DNA of 64,000 bases, from contig NZ_REFY01000002.1 in NCBI RefSeq assembly GCF_003841485.1, forward strand, positions 186,001-250,000, in the 5' to 3' direction. The translations under genes were made by a program, and so were the position numbers. Under the pieces are notes generated by a model. It was not told the origin of the DNA. It worked only from the letters and a program-made list of their open reading frames with translations, and did not search any database. Of the stretch, positions 16,929 to 25,124 are shown piece by piece; within the stretch, counting starts at the first letter, position 1; the number at the start of each line of letters is the position of its first letter. The DNA comes from Natrarchaeobius halalkaliphilus (GTDB taxonomy: Archaea > Halobacteriota > Halobacteria > Halobacteriales > Natrialbaceae).

Positions 16929-18683
16929 GTGCTGGTGAGCGACCAGCGAGAGATCGTCGTCGGAAACCGTGCCGACGGAACGGAGCTGTCGCTCCCCGTG
17001 ATCGAACTCCTGACCGGTCGCGGGTTCGCGACCGGAAAATCGGGCTCGGGGAAGTCGAACACCGCGTCGGTGATCGCGGAGGAGCTTCTCGAGTCCGGGT
17101 TCCCCTTACTGATCGTCGATACCGACGGGGAGTACTACGGGCTCAAAGAGGAGTACGAGATGTTGCACGCTGGAGCCGACGAGGAGTGTGACATCCAGAT
17201 CGGCCCGGAACACGCAGAACAGATGGCAGCGCTGGCGCTCGAGGAGAACGTTCCCGTGATCCTCGACGTCTCGGGCTACCTCGACGAGGACGTCGCGAAC
17301 GAACTCATCCGAGAGATCGCCCGACAGCTGTTCGTCAAAGAGAAAAAACTCAAAAAGCCGTTCTTGCTGGTCGTCGAGGAGGTTCACGAGTACATCCCCG
17401 AGGGTGGTGGCGTCGGTGAGACGGGAAAGCTCCTCATCAAAATCGGCAAGCGGGGCCGAAAACACGGGCTCGGAATCCTCGGCATCAGTCAGCGACCGGC
17501 CGACGTCAAAAAGGACTTCATCACGCAGGCGAACTGGCTCGTCTGGCACAGGCTCACCTGGGAGAACGACACCAAGGTCGTCGGACGGATCATCGACACC
17601 GAGTACGCCGAACTCGTCTCCGAGCTAGACGACGGTCAGGCGTTCGTCCAGACCGACTGGAACGAAGCCGACGTTCGCAAGGTCCAGTTCCGGCGAAAGC
17701 GGACGTTCGACGCCGGTGCGACCCCGGGACTCGACGACTTCGAACGGCCGGAGCTCAAGTCGGTCTCGGACGCGCTGGTCGGAGATCTCCAGAATATCTC
17801 CGAGCGAAAGGAGCGAAAACAGGACCGAGTTCACGAGCTCGAAAACGAACTCGAGAAAAAAGAACGGCGCATCGAGACGATAGAGAACGAACTCGAGTCG
17901 GCCCGGGACGTCTCGAACGCGGCGCGACAGATGGCCGACGCGCTGCAAAACACGAACACGGTGCAATCACACCTGCCTGGTACCGACGAGGAGCTTCGTC
18001 GGCTCCACGACGAGGTCGTCGAGCTGGAGGCCGAACGTAACGAACTCGCGAACGAACTCGAAGATCGGGAGGGACGGATCGAGGCGCTCGAAACGGAACG
18101 CGACGAACTCGAGGCCGACCTCGCGGACCGAGAAGCGAGAATCGAGACGCTCGAGACCGAACGGGATTCGCGCCTCCGGGACGTCAAGCGGTTTCGAAAC
18201 GAAACCAAGCGGCTTCGACGTCGAATCCGCGACCTCGAAGCCGAAGACGATTCCGACGACACCTCGGATGCGGATCCGATCGTCCAGGGAGACGGCGAGG
18301 AGTACGAGTTCGGATACGCGAACGTCGAGGAGCCGGCGGACCGATCCGACATCGTCGTCGCGAGCGACGGCGACGAGTTCGTCGAACACCTGGAAACGGC
18401 GGGTCTCGTCGACCGGGTAGAACGGGCGAGCGACCGATCCCAGTGTTCACTCGCGACGGCTTCGCACGTTCTCGTCACCCTTTCCCGAGAGGGGCCACTC
18501 GAGGCGTACGATCTCGCCGCTCGCGTCGAGCGGTCGACGGTCGCCGTCCAGAGTGTGCTCTCGGAGCTGCGAAGCGAGTCGATCCTCGAGAGAGCCGGCG
18601 CGCGACGCTACGATCTCACCGACGACGCCCGTCCGAAGCTTGCGCCGGCGGTGGACGATCGAGCCGAAGCCGATCTCGAGTGA
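16929..18683 (+). CDS. HerA/DUF87-type ATPase with coiled coil and winged helix
   Basis: 584 residues, GTG start (no in-frame ATG close by). Walker A TGKSGSGKS at 35-43 and Walker B LLVVEEVHEYIPEG near residue 150 define a HerA/FtsK-like ATPase; ISQRPADVKKDFITQAN is a typical sensor region. Residues about 285-440 form a long charged coiled coil. The C-terminus has a winged-helix region (CSLATASHVLVTLSREG to RYDLTDDARPKL). HerA proteins pump DNA or tether nucleases at ends; this variant could link DNA or protein complexes. It lies just downstream of the Rad25 gene, on the same strand, so joint function is possible. A NurA nuclease is not adjacent. Confidence 0.8.
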   Translation: MLVSDQREIVVGNRADGTELSLPVIELLTGRGFATGKSGSGKSNTASVIAEELLESGFPLLIVDTDGEYYGLKEEYEMLHAGADEECDIQIGPEHAEQMAALALEENVPVILDVSGYLDEDVANELIREIARQLFVKEKKLKKPFLLVVEEVHEYIPEGGGVGETGKLLIKIGKRGRKHGLGILGISQRPADVKKDFITQANWLVWHRLTWENDTKVVGRIIDTEYAELVSELDDGQAFVQTDWNEADVRKVQFRRKRTFDAGATPGLDDFERPELKSVSDALVGDLQNISERKERKQDRVHELENELEKKERRIETIENELESARDVSNAARQMADALQNTNTVQSHLPGTDEELRRLHDEVVELEAERNELANELEDREGRIEALETERDELEADLADREARIETLETERDSRLRDVKRFRNETKRLRRRIRDLEAEDDSDDTSDADPIVQGDGEEYEFGYANVEEPADRSDIVVASDGDEFVEHLETAGLVDRVERASDRSQCSLATASHVLVTLSREGPLEAYDLAARVERSTVAVQSVLSELRSESILERAGARRYDLTDDARPKLAPAVDDRAEADLE

Positions 18684-18713
18684 GCGATTTCGGGCGAACA
18701 GCCCGTATCCGCA

Positions 18714-19835
18714 CTATCGTCGTCGGAGTTCGCTTCCAACCGCCTCGATCGTCGACGGCTCGATGTGCTGGTGAACCGGCAGCGTCAACACATCTCGAGA
18801 GAGTCGTCTCGCCGTCTCGTACGCCGGTTCCTCGACGACCGACGACGACAGACGCGGCCAGGTATGGACGCCGCCGATACCGCACTGCTCGAGCTCCGCG
18901 AGGAACGCTTCGGGACGATCGGTTCGAACGGGAAACACCTGCGGACAGATTCCCTCGGGGAGCGATTCGTATACGAGTTCGACGTCGTCCCTGTCGGTCA
19001 GGAGAGTTCGCCAGCGACGATAGTTCTCCCGACGAGTCCTGCGAATTCCGATCGGATCCGCGTCTTCGACGACGCGGTAGGACAGTTTCGACATGCGGGT
19101 TTTTCGTCGCTCGTATCGCTTCTGGGGGGTGCCGACCGAGGGCGACCCTCCGCGGCCGCTGACGATGGCACTGATCGACTGGCGGACGGTTCCGTCCGCG
19201 TCGAAAACGTCGTCGAGGATCGACTTCGCGACGAACCGGATGTCGGTCCGATCGAGACCGTCCTGGATGCCCGCGAGCGACGACGGTTCATAACGGTCGG
19301 CCACGTCGTCGTCGTTGCAATAGAGAAGGGCGCCGTCGGGGACGGGAAACAGCTTCCACAGGCTCGTTATTCCGAGATGACCCCGGGTTCCGAGAAGGGT
19401 TCCGTCGTCGACGCTGAGTGGGGCGTGTGCGTTGTCGTCGACGTGGTAACAGTCGTACTCGGAAACGAGGTCGGACAGCTCCGAGAGTCCGGGCTGTGGA
19501 AAGCCGAAGTAGTTGACCGAGAGGACGGCGACGGTGTTCGTGTCGATCCGTGCTTCGACGTCACCGAAATCGGGAGCCAGCGTCGATCGGATCCGGTAGT
19601 ACCGCGGTTCCAGTCCGAGTTCGATAAGCGGCTCGACGACACCGTCAGGGAGGTACGCGGGAACGAGGACGTTTTCTCCCGGTTCGACGAGGTCGGACAG
19701 TCCGTCGCGGAGTGCAGCCTTTCCCGAGCCGTAGTAGGTATACGCTCGAGTGTGACCGTCGACGAACTGTTCGATCCCGGTCGGCCGCTCGCTCGAGAGC
19801 GACGAGACGAACAGCGATGGCGTGCCACTGATCAT
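18714..19835 (-). CDS. DegT/DnrJ/EryC1/StrS-family aminotransferase
   Basis: 373 residues. The fold is recognised by GSGKAALRDGL near the N-terminus, VLVPAYLPDGVVEP, the acidic motif HVDDNAHAPL (131-140) and the presumed PLP-binding lysine in SLWKLFPVPDG (Lys161). Enzymes of this family transfer amino groups to keto-sugars that become surface or antibiotic sugars, although some relatives are not sugar aminotransferases. It faces the HerA-like gene tail to tail, and a divergent promoter region of about 235 bases separates it from the phosphodiesterase-like gene at 20071, another surface-related gene. Confidence 0.8.
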   Translation of the reverse strand: MISGTPSLFVSSLSSERPTGIEQFVDGHTRAYTYYGSGKAALRDGLSDLVEPGENVLVPAYLPDGVVEPLIELGLEPRYYRIRSTLAPDFGDVEARIDTNTVAVLSVNYFGFPQPGLSELSDLVSEYDCYHVDDNAHAPLSVDDGTLLGTRGHLGITSLWKLFPVPDGALLYCNDDDVADRYEPSSLAGIQDGLDRTDIRFVAKSILDDVFDADGTVRQSISAIVSGRGGSPSVGTPQKRYERRKTRMSKLSYRVVEDADPIGIRRTRRENYRRWRTLLTDRDDVELVYESLPEGICPQVFPVRTDRPEAFLAELEQCGIGGVHTWPRLSSSVVEEPAYETARRLSRDVLTLPVHQHIEPSTIEAVGSELRRR

Positions 19836-20036
19836 CCGTCCGAGACGAGCGACCGGTTCCTGTTCATCGAGACGCGCATCACCGAATTCTCGTCGAGACC
19901 GACCTTAGTGATGCGGGGGATACGATACCGGATCGCTGGGCAACGGAGCCATACAGTCCCAGCGGTCCCACAGGAGCGATGACGCGGCGATAGCTGACCG
20001 GCGTGAAGTCCCGCCTTACAGCGGCCCAAGCAGTTG

Positions 20037-20047
20037 CATAACAAAGC
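20037..20047 (+). promoter_or_regulatory. CATAACAAAGC promoter-like motif
   Basis: Same 11 bases as at 4303-4313. It lies 34 bases before the ATG at 20071, and GGAGGGAG (20051-20058) follows as a possible ribosome-binding site, so the transcript probably has a very short leader or starts within this stretch. Confidence 0.4.
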
Positions 20048-20070
20048 ACGGAGGGAGAAAGCGCTTGCTC

Positions 20071-21696
20071 ATGGTGAATACGACCGACGAAACCGATCTT
20101 AGTCTGCTCGTCGTCGGGATCGATGCCGGCTGTCTGCCGGTACTCGAGCCGCTGTTCGACTCGGGAACGACCCCCGCTCTCGAGCGTCTGTTCGAAACCG
20201 GCTCGAGCGGCCCTCTCGAGTCCCAGGTCCCGCCGTGGACGGCCAGCGCCTGGCCGTCGATGTACACCGGAAAGAACCCGGGAAAACACGGCGTCTACGA
20301 CTTTCTCTCGTTCGACGGCTACGACTGGAACGTGGTGAACGCGACGCACGTCAGGGAGCGCTCGATCTGGGAACTGCTGAGCGAACACGGGTTCTCGAGC
20401 GTCGTCGTCAACGTTCCCGTCACGCATCCTGCACGCGAATTCGAGGGCGCATTGATTCCGGGTATGACCGCACCCGAAGACCCCGACTGTCATCCCGACG
20501 GTATTCTCGAAGACGTCATACGTTCCTGTGGCGGCTATCACGTCTATCCCCAGAGTACGTCCGAGCCGGACCGATCGATCGAGGGATACGAACAAACGGT
20601 CGAGAAGCGGGGATCGGCGTTTCGCTACCTCTGTCGACGGATGCAACCCGAGTTCGGCTTCCTCCAGTTTCAACAGACCGACAGCGTCTTTCACGAGCGC
20701 CCCGGGGACAAGACGGCTATCGAGGCGGTTTACCGCGCTGTCGATCGGGAGATCGAAGCGACGATCGAAGAGACCGATCCGGAGAACGTTCTGGTCGTCA
20801 GCGACCACGGTATGGGAACGGTCTCCGGTCCGGAATTTCGGGTCAACGAGCATCTCCGTGAGAACGGCTACCTGAAGGGACAGAGCGGTGGCGAGGGAAT
20901 GCCCGACTGGTCTCGCGCCTGGGAAAACGACCTTCTCGAGGGAGAAAACGCCGGAGAACACGAGGAAAGCACCCTCGAAACGATTCTGAGCGTCGCTGCG
21001 AAGGCCGGGCTCACGACACAACGGATCGCGAGCGCACTCGACCGGGTCGGTCTGAAAGAACCGATCGGACGTCGGATTCCGAACGACGCGATTCGAGCCG
21101 CCAGCGAGCAGGTCGATTTCCCCAATTCGCGAGTTTACATGCGCTCGAAGAGCGAACTCGGCGTCCGGATCAATCTCGAGGGACGTGAGCCGTCCGGAAC
21201 CGTCCCGCCGTCGGAGTACGATGCCGTTCGCGACCGGGTCATCGACGAATTATCCGCGATCCGAACTCCCGAAGGCGAACCCGTGTTCGAGGCGGTCGAA
21301 CCGCGAGAGAACCACTTCGATGGCCCGTACGTCGACGAAGGCCCCGATATCGTGACGGTTCCGGCGGCGTTCGACACCGCGGTCGTCGCGGATCTCGGTA
21401 CGGAGCCCTTCGGGGAGCCACTGGAGCCGTGGAATCACAAACGGACTGGTGCCATGGCGGCGACCGGACCGGCCTTCGACGAACGGACACCGCTCGAGGA
21501 GGCGTCGATCTTCGACATCGCACCGACGATCTGTTCGGTGTTCGACGTTCCGGTCGACAGCGCCTTCGACGGCGAGACGTTGCCGATCGTCGACGAGAGC
21601 AGCGAAACGACGTATCCGGCGTACGAACCGACACCGATCACGGCGACGGACGATCGAGCAGTCGAGGATCGACTCACCGATCTCGGATACCTATGA
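20071..21696 (+). CDS. alkaline phosphatase superfamily (type I phosphodiesterase/nucleotide pyrophosphatase-like) protein
   Basis: 541 residues from the ATG at 20071, preceded by GGAGGGAG. Family features: LLVVGIDAGCLPVLEPL (metal-site Asp), PPWTASAWPSMYTGKNPGKH with the nucleophile-type Thr/Ser region and GKHGVYDFLS, and VLVVSDHGMG (metal-ligand Asp-His). These enzymes hydrolyse phosphodiesters or sulfates with two zinc ions. Members of this subgroup are common in haloarchaeal polysaccharide clusters, so a surface-glycan substrate is likely but unproven. No signal peptide is visible. The stop overlaps the next start by 4 bases (ATGA), showing translational coupling. The protein ends like the gene at base 1-191. 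Confidence 0.85.
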   Translation: MVNTTDETDLSLLVVGIDAGCLPVLEPLFDSGTTPALERLFETGSSGPLESQVPPWTASAWPSMYTGKNPGKHGVYDFLSFDGYDWNVVNATHVRERSIWELLSEHGFSSVVVNVPVTHPAREFEGALIPGMTAPEDPDCHPDGILEDVIRSCGGYHVYPQSTSEPDRSIEGYEQTVEKRGSAFRYLCRRMQPEFGFLQFQQTDSVFHERPGDKTAIEAVYRAVDREIEATIEETDPENVLVVSDHGMGTVSGPEFRVNEHLRENGYLKGQSGGEGMPDWSRAWENDLLEGENAGEHEESTLETILSVAAKAGLTTQRIASALDRVGLKEPIGRRIPNDAIRAASEQVDFPNSRVYMRSKSELGVRINLEGREPSGTVPPSEYDAVRDRVIDELSAIRTPEGEPVFEAVEPRENHFDGPYVDEGPDIVTVPAAFDTAVVADLGTEPFGEPLEPWNHKRTGAMAATGPAFDERTPLEEASIFDIAPTICSVFDVPVDSAFDGETLPIVDESSETTYPAYEPTPITATDDRAVEDRLTDLGYL

Positions 21697-22703
21697 GCAT
21701 CGAGATCGACGTCTTCAATCCGCGAACCGACGGCGACGAGTGGAACCGCTACGTCGAACGCTCGGCCGGAGCGAACCCGTTTTTTCGAGCTGAAGCGCTT
21801 CGATTACAGGCCGAAGAGACGGGGACGAGACCACACTTACTGGTCGGGTTCAAGGGTCAGGAGGCCGTCGGAATCTTTCCCGTCTTCGAGTTCCACAAAG
21901 GACCGCTGACGGGTGCGTTCTCCCCCGCACCGCGGTCGTGGTCGTGTTACCTCGGACCGTCGGTGTTGAACCTCGAGAAACTCAAACAGCGAAAGGCCGA
22001 TCGCCGAATCAAACGGTTTCTCGAGGGCAGTCTCGAGTGGATCGATGAGAACATTTCGCCCCAGTACTGCAAGTTCGTCGCGGCGGAGTTCGACGACGTC
22101 CGACCGTTCGTCTGGAAGGAGTACGACGTCACGCCGGGGTACACCTACATTATCGATCTCGAGGGAAGTGCGAACGAGTTGCTCGAGCGTTTTAGCAGCG
22201 ATGCTCGGAGTAACGTTCGAAACGCAGATGACGGATCGTACGTCATCGAAGAGGGTACCGGAGACGACGTCGAGCGGATCATCGAGCAGGTCTCGAACCG
22301 CTATGAGAGTCAGGGACGGGCATTTCACCTGCGCCCGGAGTTCGTACGATCGGTCCACAGCACGCTACCGGACGGAGCGATCCGACCGTACGTCTGTCGC
22401 GGCGGCGGCGACTTCCTGGGCGGGATCCTCGTCGTCGAATCCGAAACGACCCGCTACCGGTGGCAAGGAGGGGTCAAACCCGATATCGACGTCGATCTTC
22501 CGATCAACGACCTGCTCGACTGGCACGTCATGCGCGACGGTCTGGAACGTGGTCTCGAGCGGTACGATCTCGTCGGCGCGGGCGTTCCGAGCATCAACCG
22601 GTACAAAGCGAAGTTCAACCCGCGCCTCGAGACGCACTACGAGATCACGTCCGGCGCGTTCGGACTCGATCTGGTGATCGATCGGTACCGGAAACTCCGG
22701 TGA
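21693..22703 (+). CDS. FemAB/BioF2-like GNAT acyltransferase
   Basis: 336 residues from the ATG at 21693, which overlaps the previous stop. The central part is a GNAT fold of the BioF2/FemAB type: SDARSNVRNADD (helix before the acyl site), RPEFVRSVHSTLP, and strand region GGILVVESETTRYRWQGG, followed by NDLLDWHVMRDGLERG and a C-terminal fragment naming the substrate-binding end (YKAKFNPRLETHYEIT). Relatives attach amino acids or acyl groups to cell-wall precursors or occur in exopolysaccharide systems. Coupling with the phosphodiesterase-like protein suggests both act on the same surface compound (inference). Confidence 0.8.
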   Translation: MSIEIDVFNPRTDGDEWNRYVERSAGANPFFRAEALRLQAEETGTRPHLLVGFKGQEAVGIFPVFEFHKGPLTGAFSPAPRSWSCYLGPSVLNLEKLKQRKADRRIKRFLEGSLEWIDENISPQYCKFVAAEFDDVRPFVWKEYDVTPGYTYIIDLEGSANELLERFSSDARSNVRNADDGSYVIEEGTGDDVERIIEQVSNRYESQGRAFHLRPEFVRSVHSTLPDGAIRPYVCRGGGDFLGGILVVESETTRYRWQGGVKPDIDVDLPINDLLDWHVMRDGLERGLERYDLVGAGVPSINRYKAKFNPRLETHYEITSGAFGLDLVIDRYRKLR

Positions 22704-22706
22704 GGA

Positions 22707-22967
22707 TCAGCTGATCCAGTACTTCGACTTGCGAGCGTCTTCCAGGGAAACTCGACTCGTGACGAGAGCCGACTCCTCGAGTTTCCTGAGCGCGTATCGA
22801 ACCGTTCGAGCGCAGAGGCGCGACTCCGTTGCGATCTCTTCTTGGGTCATCACCCCCTCGTACTCGAGGACCTTGTAGACGAGTTTTGCACTGGGAGAGA
22901 GCTCCGAAATCGAACTGCAACAGTCACCATCGCTGGCGATATCGGGGTCCTGGTCGGTTGCACTCAT
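22707..22967 (-). CDS. small winged-helix transcription regulator
   Basis: 86 residues, nearly all one winged-helix domain: LSPSAKLVYKVLEYEGVMTQ, EEIATESRLCARTVRYALRK (recognition helix) and LEESALVTSRVSLEDARKSK. Of the MarR/TrmB-like kind common in haloarchaea, with an acidic N-terminus containing a CC pair. The 3' end lies 3 bases from the end of the acyltransferase gene. Target unknown. Confidence 0.8.
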   Translation of the reverse strand: MSATDQDPDIASDGDCCSSISELSPSAKLVYKVLEYEGVMTQEEIATESRLCARTVRYALRKLEESALVTSRVSLEDARKSKYWIS

Positions 22968-23111
22968 GTGGATCTTCGTTCGAAGTCACCACTCAGGGAC
23001 GGATATACGCTCGAGACAGTTCAAAAATATAGGCGGGCACTAACGGCCGGAGAGCGCATCCCTGTATTCGAACGACAGACCGGACTCGGTGTGACCATCT
23101 CGGGCGGGTCC

Positions 23112-23324
23112 CTACCGCACGTCCTCGGGAATGAAGTCGGACGTTTTCATCTCACGGTACGTCGAACACTCCGGACAGGCGTGGACGACGTCACGGTTGT
23201 CACCGAACACGCGAGAGAACTGGCGCGTCACCTGATTACCGCAGCTGACACATCGTGGGGTGTTCGTTTGCTGACTGGACGTCATCGGCGTCCACTTCGC
23301 GTCGGATGGTTCCGTCGACATCAT
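23112..23324 (-). CDS. DUF7563-like small zinc-finger protein
   Basis: 70 residues (or 57 if starting at the Met at 23285). Two CxxC knuckles, CVSCGNQVTRQFSRVFGD and ACPECSTYREM, 20 or so residues apart make a single zinc-binding domain similar to the haloarchaeal DUF7563 family. A TATA-like stretch on the same strand at 23346-23356 lies about 25 bases before the ATG at 23324/23321, which favours the long start and a leaderless transcript. Role unknown. Confidence 0.7.
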   Translation of the reverse strand: MMSTEPSDAKWTPMTSSQQTNTPRCVSCGNQVTRQFSRVFGDNRDVVHACPECSTYREMKTSDFIPEDVR

Positions 23325-23701
23325 CAGCCCGTAGCGACAGAACGGTATTTACTATAGACTGCATAACTCGTTTCAGTCCGGTTAGTCTCTAATTTCTGCC
23401 GTGATAGTCGTGATACCGTGACGCTCTATATATCGAGAGTATTACCGTCATCTCCGGGCGAAATTCAATATTTCTGTTCAGAAACATCTCGTTTTTTGCC
23501 TCGATTCGCCGGTAAGAGACGGCGGTGGGTAGACGCACACGAGGTGGACTGGGTCGCCGGCGGATCACCCGATCCAGAACCAACGGAGCGACCGGACGAT
23601 CCCAGCGTGCGTTCATCGCGATCCGGACGAGTCTGAGCGGGTTCCCGCGAGTGGGCAGTAGTTGCGATATATTTATCCGCCGAATCGCTGTACGCAACCT
23701 C
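23325..23701. other. divergent promoter region
   Basis: About 375 bases between the zinc-finger gene and glmU. It contains a minus-strand TATA-like element (23346-23356), several AT-rich patches around 23400-23480 and the glmU promoter at its right end. No gene is supported. Confidence 0.55.
23667..23676 (+). promoter_or_regulatory. TATA box of glmU
   Basis: ATATATTTAT lies with its centre about 30 bases before the ATG at 23702, the position expected for a leaderless or near-leaderless haloarchaeal transcript. It is flanked by GTTGCG (23661-23666) and CGCAAC about 30 bases later, a short inverted repeat around the promoter. Confidence 0.6.
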
Positions 23702-24889
23702 ATGAAGGCAATCGTTCTCGCGGCAGGAGAGGGGACGAGAATCCGTCCGCTCTCTGCGTCAGTGCCGAAGCCGATGTTACCCGTCGCGGACCGTCCGCTC
23801 GTGGCACACACCGTCGACGCCGCCATCGACGCCGGAGCCGACGAAATCGTTCTCGTCGTCGGCTACGAACACGAAACGGTTCAGGCGCACTTCGGCTCGA
23901 GCCATCGGGGCGTCCCGGTGAGCTACGCCCGTCAGACCGAGCAGGCCGGGACCGCTCACGCGGTCAACACTGCCCGTCGTCACATCGACGGCGAGTTCGC
24001 CGTGCTCAACGGCGACAATCTCTACGAACCCGCCGCGATCGAGCGGCTGTTCGAGGCGCGTCCGGCAGTGTGTGCCGTCGAAGTCGCCTCCCCTCGAAAC
24101 TACGGCGTTCTGAGCACCGCCGACGGAACGGTTACCGACATCGTCGAGAAGCCGGCAGATCCGCCCACGAATCTCGCCAACGCCGGCGCGTACGCCTTCC
24201 CTGCCGACGCGAAAGAATGGCTCGAGGTGCCAGCCAGCGAGCGCGGGGAACACGAGATTACGGACGTCCTCTCGCGAGTTATCGACGAGTTTTCGGTGAC
24301 GCCGATCACGACGAAGCGGTGGATGGACGTCGGTCGTCCGTGGGAACTCCTCGAGGCGAACGAGTGGAAACTGCAGACGCTCGAGCCCCGGATCGACGGT
24401 GAGGTGAGCGACACCGCCGTTCTCGAGGGGACCGTCGTCGTCGAGGATGGGGCAACGGTCAACTCCGGCGTCACTATCGAGGGACCGGCGCTGATCCGTT
24501 CAGGCGCAAGTGTCGGCCCGAACGCGTACGTACGCGGTGCGACGCTGATCGACGAAGGCGCGAGCGTCGGCCACGCCGTCGAAGTGAAAAACAGCGTTCT
24601 CTCGGCGGGAGCGACCGTCGGACATCTCTCGTACGTCGGTGATAGCGTCCTCGGTCGGGACGTCAACTTCGGTGCCGGGACGACCGTCGCCAACCTTCGA
24701 CACGACGACGACGACGTCCGATTTACAGTCAAAGGTGAACGCGTCTCGACCGGCCGACGAAAGTTCGGCGTCGTCGCCGGAGACGGGGTCAAAACGGGGA
24801 TCAATACCAGCTTGACTCCCGGCCTAAAACTCGAGACGGGCGCGACGACCGTCCCCGGCGAAGTCGTCGACCGAGACCGGGAACCGTAG
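23702..24889 (+). CDS. glmU: bifunctional sugar-1-phosphate nucleotidylyltransferase/acetyltransferase
   Basis: 395 residues from the ATG at 23702. The N-terminal half is a nucleotidyltransferase (AAGEGTRIRPLSASVPKPML with the GEGTR loop and catalytic-region Lys, and FAVLNGDNLYEP as metal site). The C-terminal half from about residue 245 is a left-handed beta-helix of hexapeptide repeats containing HLSYVGDSVLGRDVNFGAGT, the acetyltransferase active-site region. The pair of activities converts GlcN-1-P to UDP-GlcNAc; archaeal relatives may instead use other sugars, and the exact substrate cannot be told. It converges on glmS, strongly supporting the GlcNAc pathway. Confidence 0.88.
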   Translation: MKAIVLAAGEGTRIRPLSASVPKPMLPVADRPLVAHTVDAAIDAGADEIVLVVGYEHETVQAHFGSSHRGVPVSYARQTEQAGTAHAVNTARRHIDGEFAVLNGDNLYEPAAIERLFEARPAVCAVEVASPRNYGVLSTADGTVTDIVEKPADPPTNLANAGAYAFPADAKEWLEVPASERGEHEITDVLSRVIDEFSVTPITTKRWMDVGRPWELLEANEWKLQTLEPRIDGEVSDTAVLEGTVVVEDGATVNSGVTIEGPALIRSGASVGPNAYVRGATLIDEGASVGHAVEVKNSVLSAGATVGHLSYVGDSVLGRDVNFGAGTTVANLRHDDDDVRFTVKGERVSTGRRKFGVVAGDGVKTGINTSLTPGLKLETGATTVPGEVVDRDREP

Positions 24890-25124
24890 CAGTCAGGTAC
24901 TATCTTTATATAATCGTGAACAGCTAGTTAATCTGGAGGGTGTCGATCGGTATCGCACCACGACTCGATCACTGTTTCCCTCCACATTTCGACGGATCCG
25001 AGTTCGGGTCACACCCGTCGGATCGCACGGATGCTGGGCTACGGGGGTGGCCCCGTATCCGACGAATCCGCGGACTCGTACTCGGTTCCGGATCGACGTC
25101 AAGCCGGACGTTCGATCCGATCAC

